Part shown: piece after piece, positions 15,814-20,697 of the stretch | Position numbering within the stretch: position 1 is the stretch's first letter | Layout of the letters: the number at the start of each line of letters is the position of its first letter | DNA from: JAQUGA01 sp964521105 | GTDB taxonomy: Bacteria; Bacteroidota; Bacteroidia; Bacteroidales; WCHB1-69 | Direction: 5' to 3' | Length of the DNA: 20,697 bases | NCBI GenBank assembly: GCA_964521105.1 | Contig: CAZFPO010000043.1 | Coordinates: 1-20,697, forward strand | Notes under the pieces: generated by a model | Told to the model about the DNA's origin: nothing | Seen by the model: only the letters and a program-made list of their open reading frames with translations | Database searches by the model: none | Position numbers and translations under genes: made by a program

Positions 15814-16309
15814 AAAGATATGTTGTAAATATCAATATTGTAAAGAGTCTATCTTGCCATGTAAATTCTCTTTTATCTTTTAAACTATCATTTTCACTAA
15901 ACTTCAGATTCAACATCAAATCAGATCTCATTAATCGCTTGAAAATTTCGCGATAAAAATAAAATATAATAAGTAGGAGTAGTAGGGAATTTAAACTATT
16001 TAATATTTTAAATATCTCATGAGGAAAACCAAGGTTATATTTGAAACAATTTGTTAGAAACTGGATAAATCCTACTAAAATCCAGAAAATAAATGTTATA
16101 TTATTTCTTAATTGTCTATAATAAACTTCTATAAATGTAAATGTTCCAATAAAAGAATATGCGATTAAAATACTCTCAAAAGCTGTAATGTTAATCAGTT
16201 CAATTGAATATAAAATAAAGGTCAGGATATAAAACAACACATTTATGAAAAATAAAAGAAAATTCACTGAACTAAATTTAATATTTCGTTTTGAATTCAT
16301 TGTTTTCAT
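15782..16309 (-). CDS. Hypothetical integral membrane protein
   Basis: 175 residues with about five predicted transmembrane helices: residues 14-35 (FLLFFINVLFYILTFILY), about 38-60, about 70-87 (FIFWILVGFIQFLTNCF), about 102-121 (LNSLLLLLIIFYFY) and a last one at the C-terminus (LFTILIFTTYLFAYFVNL). A cytosolic basic loop (REIFKRLMRSDLMLN) precedes the final helix. No transporter or enzyme motif is visible and I do not recognise the family. The frame stops right after the last helix, while an overlapping frame continues for 56 codons, so a frameshift near 15790 is possible. A TATATTTG box lies about 93 nt upstream of the start. Confidence 0.65.
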   Translation of the reverse strand: MKTMNSKRNIKFSSVNFLLFFINVLFYILTFILYSIELINITAFESILIAYSFIGTFTFIEVYYRQLRNNITFIFWILVGFIQFLTNCFKYNLGFPHEIFKILNSLNSLLLLLIIFYFYREIFKRLMRSDLMLNLKFSENDSLKDKREFTWQDRLFTILIFTTYLFAYFVNLTYL

Positions 16310-16401
16310 AAACTGTTATTCTTATCTTTTTAGAATCATTTAAATGTTCATCTTTTCATCAAACAAATCATTTTCAACAATATGGCTCTGTTTTTCTCCC
16401 A

Positions 16402-16409
16402 CAAATATA
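16402..16409 (-). promoter_or_regulatory. Predicted -7 box for the membrane-protein gene
   Basis: Minus strand TATATTTG matches TAnnTTTG, preceded by a T-rich stretch about 20 nt upstream. The implied leader before the ATG at 16309 is about 85 nt. Confidence 0.4.
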
Positions 16410-16510
16410 AATAGTTTTAATTTAAAAATAAACAGTTTGTTTAAAATTGTTGTGATTTTATTTTATGTCGGAAGCTTCGTTGTTTTACTTTTCTAGCCGA
16501 TTCTTTCAGG

Positions 16511-16566
16511 GATACTAAGGACAAGTACGACTGCGAATCAGACGGTTATGTTCCTTCAGTCCTTAA
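16511..16566. repeat. Dispersed hairpin repeat, copy B (diverged)
   Basis: It shares GGACAA, the TACGACTGCGAA core and the closing GTCC with copies A and C, but the inner stem is degraded. The outer arms TAAGGAC (16516-16522) and GTCCTTA (16559-16565) still pair over 7 bp. It begins 2 nt after the out-of-frame stop codon of the Fic gene (16568) and may act as its terminator. Confidence 0.65.
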
Positions 16567-16567
16567 C

Positions 16568-16763
16568 TTATTCATTTTCTTCGTAGTAATACGAATAATC
16601 AATTCCTTTTATAAACATTTCGCGGTCGTTGATTTTATTGGTTAATGCGTTTTGTAAAAGTTTCTTTAAAACCATACTGTTTGTTGGACTTAGCATCATG
16701 GCATTCATGTAATCTCGCTTGCTAATTATACTCCAATCAACACATTTTTCAATGCGTTTTTTT
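16568..16763 (-). pseudogene. Frameshifted C-terminal part of the Fic protein
   Basis: Reading on from the A8 tract (16757-16764) with one A removed continues the upstream frame for 62 codons to a TAA at 16568. The peptide starts RIEKCVDWSIISKRDYMNAM, includes ALTNKINDREMFIKGID and ends SYYYEENE. This is the C-terminal sequence expected after the Fic motif in small (class III) Fic proteins. The closing S-Y-Y-Y-E-E resembles the (S/T)xxxE(G/N) autoinhibitory motif, with E in place of G/N. The restored protein would be 293 residues. As the sequence stands, this piece is not translated in frame with the catalytic domain. Confidence 0.88.
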
Positions 16764-17450
16764 TAACATCAAGTCCAACCATATTCGGGCACTTCTGCCA
16801 TTGCCTTCCATAAATGGGTGAGCAATGTTCATTTCTACATATTTATTCACAATTTCGTCAAAAGTCGTTTCGGGCATTGACTCAATTTGTTTTAAAGTAT
16901 TCCCCAAAAATTGTGATACAGCAAATTGAAATCCCCCTTTTGAGATGTTTTTTTGCCTAATTTGTCCAGCAAAATCATACAACCCCCCAAATAAATACGC
17001 ATGAATTTGTTGTAGACCTTTGCTGGTGCCAACTTCTATGTTGTTTACAAAAGAACTTTCAAACAAAGCATAGGCTTTTATTTTGCTTTTTCCGTCTATG
17101 TTCGCATCACTGAATGTAAACCAATCGATAAAGCGGTTGGCTTTTGTTCCCGGAAATGTTTTGCCCAGAGCTATAATTCCATCATAGTCGAGCATATCAG
17201 CTAAACGTTTTTTACCATCGGCTGCAAGAAATTTCAACTGGGTAGTGGCACTAACCACTTGACTGTTTTCTTTCTTCAATTTAGCTTTCAGATACTTCCA
17301 ATAGTTGCGAGTTTTAGAATAGTCATTTTGATTGTTAAGAACAGCAACAATATCCAACACCGAAAACCACCACTTGGAGTTTTCTTCGTCCCAAACCGCA
17401 CGTACTTCACGGTCGTCAAAAAATCGTATAGATATTTTTGAATTGCTCAT
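16749..17450 (-). CDS. BRO-N domain-Fic domain protein, frameshifted after the Fic motif
   Basis: 233 residues as sequenced. Residues 5-95 (ISIRFFDDREVRAVWDEE, then WWFSVLDIVAVLN, YWKYLKAKLKKE and LKFLAADGKKR) form a BRO-N-like domain, a putative DNA-binding module of phage and mobile-element proteins. Residues 110-233 are a Fic domain carrying the complete catalytic signature HPFMEGNGRSAR (211-222). Fic enzymes transfer AMP or another phosphate-containing group from nucleotides to protein hydroxyls; H211 would be the general base and E215/N217/R219 the nucleotide/Mg2+ site. The frame ends 11 residues after the signature because of an A8 run, and the normal C-terminus follows in another frame. 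The product may be an inactive remnant, a phase-variable gene or a sequencing error. The gene is bounded by hairpin repeats B and C. Confidence 0.9.
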   Translation of the reverse strand: MSNSKISIRFFDDREVRAVWDEENSKWWFSVLDIVAVLNNQNDYSKTRNYWKYLKAKLKKENSQVVSATTQLKFLAADGKKRLADMLDYDGIIALGKTFPGTKANRFIDWFTFSDANIDGKSKIKAYALFESSFVNNIEVGTSKGLQQIHAYLFGGLYDFAGQIRQKNISKGGFQFAVSQFLGNTLKQIESMPETTFDEIVNKYVEMNIAHPFMEGNGRSARIWLDLMLKKTH

Positions 17451-17488
17451 TTTTAAGTTACCATTTGATTAAACTTTTGAAACTATTG

Positions 17489-17496
17489 CAAATTTA
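17489..17496 (-). promoter_or_regulatory. Predicted -7 box for the BRO-N-Fic gene
   Basis: Minus strand TAAATTTG matches TAnnTTTG, 38 nt upstream of the ATG at 17450. T-rich tracts upstream offer a weak -33 element. Confidence 0.45.
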
Positions 17497-17588
17497 CAAA
17501 ATAAAAGTCAAAAAACATCGTGGTTAAACCTTTAATTCGTGTGTAAGTTGTGGTTTTTTGGTTTTCCCTTTTTTGGATAATTATTCCA

Positions 17589-17643
17589 AGGACAGTTGGG
17601 ACAATAACGACTGCGAAGCAGTCATCCTTGTCCCTATTGTCCT
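17589..17643. repeat. Dispersed hairpin repeat, copy C
   Basis: The best-formed copy. The outer arms GGACAAT (17599-17605) and ATTGTCC (17636-17642) enclose a perfect GACTGC-GAA-GCAGTC hairpin (17609-17623). An internal TTGTCCC can alternatively pair with GGGACAA. It matches copy A over most of its length. Confidence 0.85.
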
Positions 17644-17859
17644 ATAAGAATAACATCAATCTCAGGTTTTAGTGAAAAAACATTGATTTTACACTTTAGA
17701 GTTCCCTGTGGGAGTTTCTGATTGAAAAAATTGTATCATTTCATCTTGTAAATTGGGCATTTGGTCGAGGAATATATCTTAAAAACATGAATATTCAACA
17801 TTTAGTCGATGTATAAGCTGTGGATATCAAAAAAACTTTTTTACAGCAAACCGCTAGCT
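17644..17859. other. Intergenic stretch without recognised feature
   Basis: Between hairpin copy C and the promoter of the next gene. No coding frame, terminator or strong repeat is seen; a 4-bp TCCC/GGGA stem near 17703 is too short to interpret. Confidence 0.4.
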
Positions 17860-17867
17860 TACCTTTG
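17860..17867 (+). promoter_or_regulatory. Predicted -7 box for the FISUMP protein gene
   Basis: TACCTTTG matches TAnnTTTG, with TTTT at about 17837-17840, nineteen bases upstream, as the -33 element. Transcription would start near 17873, leaving a leader of about 47 nt. Confidence 0.55.
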
Positions 17868-17919
17868 TATCATGTTTATCATCAATTAATTGCAAAGTAA
17901 TCATTAAAAAATATATGCC

Positions 17920-19173
17920 ATGAAAAAAAGTACCATCTTAGTGTTTGTAATGCTTTTAACAGCATTTACACAAGCCCAAAATTATCAATTAAGTTTTACT
18001 GGTTCAGGGGATGCAAACACCGTTAAAAATGTAGTTGTAGAAAACTTAACCCAAGTAACAAGCCTAACAATTAACGGATCGGATATTTTGCATCTTGTTG
18101 GTACAGTTGGGATTGACAGTAAAGACGTGGAAAACAATAGCATTTCGGTATTTCCCAATCCGATGAACGAAAAAGCCAATATTGAATTTTTCAGCAAAAG
18201 CAATACAAATGCTGATGTTCAAATTTTCGACATTAGCGGTAAATTGATTTTGAAATCGAATCAAGCTATCCATCAAGGGAAAAATTCATTTGAATTAAGT
18301 GGCTTAAGTGCTGGATTTTATACCATTAACATTATTACACTTGATGAGCAATTTTCGAAAAAAATTATTTCAAAAGGAGGAAAAGGTCTAAATCCAGTAT
18401 TTCGCGATTTTACACCTTCTGATTACATTAGAAATACTTTAAATACTAATAAATCAGCAGTACAAATGCAATACAACGAGGGCGATTTACTCATGTTGAG
18501 AGGTTTAACAGTAAATTACTCGACTGTATTAACTTTAATTCCAAGCTCTAATATGGAAATAAATTTTGAATTTTCGGCTTGTATTGATGGGGATGGGAAT
18601 AATTATCCAATAGTTAAAATTGGAAATCAAACATGGATGGCGGAAAATTTAAAAACCACACGTTTTAGTGATAGTACCGAAATTCCTTCGGTAAATTCTA
18701 ATAATTGGATATACTTAACAACTCCAGGTTTTTGTTGGTTTAATAACGATGAAATGGAATATAAAAATGAGTATGGTGCTCTTTATAATTGGTATGCTGT
18801 TTCAATGGCAAACAATGGCAATAAAAACATTTGTCCCGAAGGCTGGCATGTGCCCAGTGATGCGGAATGGACTGAATTATCAACAATTTTAGGTGCAAAT
18901 TCTGCATCAAAATTACGAGAAAGTGGCAATGCACATTGGAGTTATTCAGGAATAAGCGGTACAAACGAAACAGGTTTTTCGGCTTTACCTGCAGGTTATC
19001 GTGGAAGCATAGGTTCATTTCTCGATATGGAGTATATCGGTTCATGGTGGAGTAATTCAGCTTCGTATGCCGAAAAGGCATGGCGGAGAGCTATCTCTTA
19101 CGATGAAAATGTAATTCAAAAAGATGATGTCGATAAAATTAATGGACTTTCGGTTCGTTGCATTAAAGATTAG
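17920..19173 (+). CDS. Secreted protein with internal T9SS-type sorting-like domain and C-terminal FISUMP domain
   Basis: 417 residues. A Sec signal peptide (MKKSTILVFVMLLTAFTQAQ, cleavage after about residue 18-20) is followed by a short beta segment. Residues about 74-153 then form a Por-type secretion tail-like domain: ISVFPNPMNEKANIEF, VQIFDISGKLIL and LSAGFYTINI. In secreted Bacteroidota proteins this domain normally sits at the extreme C-terminus and directs export through the type IX system. Here a bridging beta region and a Fibrobacter succinogenes major paralogous (TIGR02145-type) domain follow at about 222-417. The latter shows DGDGNNYPIVKIGNQTWMAE, CPEGWHVPSDAEW (305-317), GFSALPAGYRG and the terminal GLSVRCIKD. 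The likely location is the cell surface or outside. FISUMP domains have no established biochemical role. The gene has its own promoter and a strong terminator. Confidence 0.9.
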   Translation: MKKSTILVFVMLLTAFTQAQNYQLSFTGSGDANTVKNVVVENLTQVTSLTINGSDILHLVGTVGIDSKDVENNSISVFPNPMNEKANIEFFSKSNTNADVQIFDISGKLILKSNQAIHQGKNSFELSGLSAGFYTINIITLDEQFSKKIISKGGKGLNPVFRDFTPSDYIRNTLNTNKSAVQMQYNEGDLLMLRGLTVNYSTVLTLIPSSNMEINFEFSACIDGDGNNYPIVKIGNQTWMAENLKTTRFSDSTEIPSVNSNNWIYLTTPGFCWFNNDEMEYKNEYGALYNWYAVSMANNGNKNICPEGWHVPSDAEWTELSTILGANSASKLRESGNAHWSYSGISGTNETGFSALPAGYRGSIGSFLDMEYIGSWWSNSASYAEKAWRRAISYDENVIQKDDVDKINGLSVRCIKD

Positions 19174-19244
19174 CTGCTACCCTTGGTGTTTATTAGTTAA
19201 CTCCAAGTCTTAATATATCAGCAGGATTTCCAATTTCAAATTTC

Positions 19245-19277
19245 AAAGCAGAGTTCCCGAAACGGAATTCTGCTTTT
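19245..19277 (+). terminator. Intrinsic terminator after the FISUMP gene
   Basis: The arms AAAGCAGAGTTCC (19245-19257) and GGAATTCTGCTTT (19264-19276) pair at 12 of 13 positions across a 6-nt loop, and the second arm ends in TTTT. It lies 72 nt past the stop codon. Confidence 0.75.
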
Positions 19278-19400
19278 GTAATACCCAATCCTATAAGTTT
19301 ATAGTAAAACTCAGTTTTCTCTAAAAAAAGCAAGATGAATATGAATATATAGTGAATTCGGTAATATTATCAATTTATGACTAAAGAACTTTTTTAAATT

Positions 19401-19694
19401 TTATTGTTGAGAACACTCACTATTATTACTATTATTTAAAAATCGTTTAATTTCCTTTGGCTTTATTACTATTTCTTTATGAAAATTTCTAGAAACTAAA
19501 TTGATTTCTTTTTCAACTTTATCTATAATTCCAATTCCTATAGAGTAATTGCCTTCGACTAAATTGGTTTCATTCATGCAAATTTTTTCTTTGAATAATT
19601 TACCTATCTCATCAGTACTTGGTCTAATTATTATTTCTTTTAATCTTTCTTCTTCTGAAAGTGAATTAAAAATGGCTTCTAGTTTGTTTTTCAT
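19401..19694 (-). CDS. Small hypothetical protein
   Basis: 97 residues, soluble, charged, no signal peptide. The N-terminal half is helical (LEAIFNSLSEEERLKEIIIR). The middle (VEGNYSIGIGIIDKVEKEINLVSRNFHKEIVIKP) is strand-like, and the tail is Asn/Ser-rich, ending SECSQQ. It lies 32 nt downstream of the 19727-20389 gene on the same strand, so the two are probably co-transcribed. No family is recognised. Composition and the close spacing make it a plausible real gene. Confidence 0.6.
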   Translation of the reverse strand: MKNKLEAIFNSLSEEERLKEIIIRPSTDEIGKLFKEKICMNETNLVEGNYSIGIGIIDKVEKEINLVSRNFHKEIVIKPKEIKRFLNNSNNSECSQQ

Positions 19695-19726
19695 CGGTTT
19701 GGGTGTAAACTTGTTTTGTGGAATTT

Positions 19727-20389
19727 TTAAAATTTTAAAGCGACACCAATTCCATTTTCATTAAATTTAAGTTGTATTTTTAACCCAACTTGATTAGCCG
19801 AGTTATATATATTTATTGCTTGTGTTATTTTCGAGTCACCTATGCTAGCAAAAATTATCCCCCCGATAATACCTGCACCACTGACACCTAATAAAACTCC
19901 TTTTGTGCTACTCCAAGAAAAAATCGAAAGACCAAGTGTAAAACCAAATACAAAAGCTGAAGGATATGCAAATATTTTCCCAACAGTACCCAGAGTTTTC
20001 CCATATTCAAATAGATTGTTAGCATTTGGGTTTGTAGCCATTTTGTCTGAAAATTCCTGTTTTGTTAGCAAATTATCACCCTGATATGCTTTCCCTGATT
20101 TCAAAATAATAAAATCACTACGAATTTCAGAATTTTGATTTGATGAAATATTTTTCTCTGTAAAAACATCTTTAACGCCATTTTCATATTTAATCATGAA
20201 AACTTCTTTTAAATTCATTGAATAAATTGGTCCATTTATGTTTTCAAACCGCTTGTATTTAATTTCGGCAGATGTTATTTCAATAACTTTTGCTTTTATT
20301 TCATCACCATTTTGTTTAGTAATAATATCTTGAGAGTAAATTGTAAAAGTCGTAAACAGACATAAAATAAACATTATTAATTTTTTCAT
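19727..20389 (-). CDS. Exported or membrane-associated hypothetical protein
   Basis: 220 residues. A Sec signal peptide, MKKLIMFILCLFTTFTIYSQ, is followed by a beta-rich repeat-like segment (DIITKQNGDEIKAKVIEITS, then EIKYKRFENINGPIY and MNLKEVFMIKYENG). This is a pattern common in secreted Bacteroidota proteins of unknown function. A hydrophobic Gly-rich region at about 132-182 (VGKIFAYPSAFVFGFTLGLS and VLLGVSGAGIIGGIIFASIG) probably forms two membrane helices. The C-terminus alternates strands (VGLKIQLKFNENGIGVALKF) and ends in phenylalanine, as outer-membrane strands often do, though it is too short for a barrel. It is the first gene of a likely pair with the 97-residue gene. Its promoter is not obvious. 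Confidence 0.75.
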   Translation of the reverse strand: MKKLIMFILCLFTTFTIYSQDIITKQNGDEIKAKVIEITSAEIKYKRFENINGPIYSMNLKEVFMIKYENGVKDVFTEKNISSNQNSEIRSDFIILKSGKAYQGDNLLTKQEFSDKMATNPNANNLFEYGKTLGTVGKIFAYPSAFVFGFTLGLSIFSWSSTKGVLLGVSGAGIIGGIIFASIGDSKITQAINIYNSANQVGLKIQLKFNENGIGVALKF

Positions 20390-20482
20390 AATTAAGTATT
20401 TAGGGTTATATTATATTTTTTAACGGTTTCTAAGCTTCTATATTTACTTTGACGTATTTCGTATGCTAGTTGATAAAATGAA

Positions 20483-20635
20483 AACAGCGTGGCCAAATTG
20501 CCTACCGCTGTTAAGGTCCGACCAAGAACCCACTGTACTGTAAAGCAACGACCACGCTTTCACGTGGCGTTTTGCTTTATTCATGTACAGCTATAAAAAT
20601 TGGTCGGTTTTAACGGCTGAATTAGGCGAAACGCT
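20483..20635. repeat. Large imperfect palindrome (about 150 bp) near the window edge
   Basis: Paired blocks from outside in are AGCGT (20486-20490)/ACGCT (20631-20635), CCGACCAA (20518-20525)/TTGGTCGG (20600-20607), CTGTAC (20533-20538)/GTACAG (20585-20590), TAAAGCAA with the complementary TTGCTTTA near 20572-20579, and CCACG (20552-20556)/CGTGG (20563-20567) around a CTTTCA loop. The left arm also folds on itself through AACAGCG (20483-20489)/CGCTGTT (20506-20512). No coding frame is seen. It is a possible structured RNA, recombination site or mobile-element end. Confidence 0.65.
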
Positions 20636-20697
20636 ATATTTTATGGCATTACTAAATATTTTGTGGAATAAGGTTTAAGTTTCCGAAGTAAAAAAGT

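Noticed and set aside
17538..17823. Similar words CGTGTGTAAGTTGTGG (17538) and CGATGTATAAGCTGTGG (17807)
   Set aside because: Only two copies with several mismatches and an indel; could be chance in AT-rich DNA.
18740..19081. 113-codon open frame antisense to the FISUMP gene
   Set aside because: It lies wholly inside a confidently assigned domain, has a His/Tyr-rich non-protein-like composition and has no promoter box.
20483..20635. Integron attC site
   Set aside because: The boundary sequences do not fit RYYYAAC / GTTRRRY, and no cassette array or integrase is present in the window.

Overview
The window is about 20.7 kb of AT-rich DNA that reads as a member of the Bacteroidota. The evidence is the recurrent TAnnTTTG -7 promoter box upstream of many genes, the scarcity of Shine-Dalgarno sequences, a secreted protein combining a T9SS-type sorting-like domain with a Fibrobacter succinogenes major paralogous (FISUMP) domain, and the long Bacteroidota-type MetG with a C-terminal tRNA-binding domain. 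A tungsten/molybdopterin-type aldehyde:ferredoxin oxidoreductase suggests an anaerobe. I cannot assign a genus.

Layout. 21-2102 (-): metG. 2366-5822 (-): a compact four-gene unit encoding a cytosolic VWA protein, an exported protein, a membrane-bound TPR/coiled-coil protein and a HEPN-like RxxxxH protein. It is transcribed from a promoter near 5850 and is a candidate uncharacterised system. 5904-6932 (-): a possible regulator behind a perfect 15-bp inverted repeat that covers its predicted transcription start. 7540-8457 (+): LD-carboxypeptidase (S66 family). 8458-8837: degenerate low-complexity tandem repeats. 8838-9905 (-): CorA-type Mg2+/Co2+ transporter.

9995-13186: a metabolic module. 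A 719-aa aldehyde:ferredoxin oxidoreductase on the minus strand diverges from a short ThiF-family adenylyltransferase and a ThiS/MoaD-like sulfur carrier on the plus strand. The pair may supply sulfur for the pterin dithiolene of the oxidoreductase, or for thiamine.

13187-17919: an accessory island rich in foldable repeats. It carries a GGGC-type intergenic repeat, a 150-bp element with terminal inverted repeats, and three copies of a roughly 55-bp hairpin repeat (near 13603, 16511 and 17589). Between and beside these lie a hypothetical gene, a RhuM-family gene, a membrane-protein gene, and a BRO-N-Fic fusion gene. The Fic frame is broken at an A8 tract just after the catalytic motif, so the C-terminal part, with a class-III-like inhibitory motif, is out of frame.

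17920-20697: the T9SS-like/FISUMP secreted protein with a strong terminator, two hypothetical genes on the minus strand, and a large imperfect palindrome of about 150 bp near the right edge. No rRNA, tRNA, CRISPR array, transposase or integrase gene was seen.
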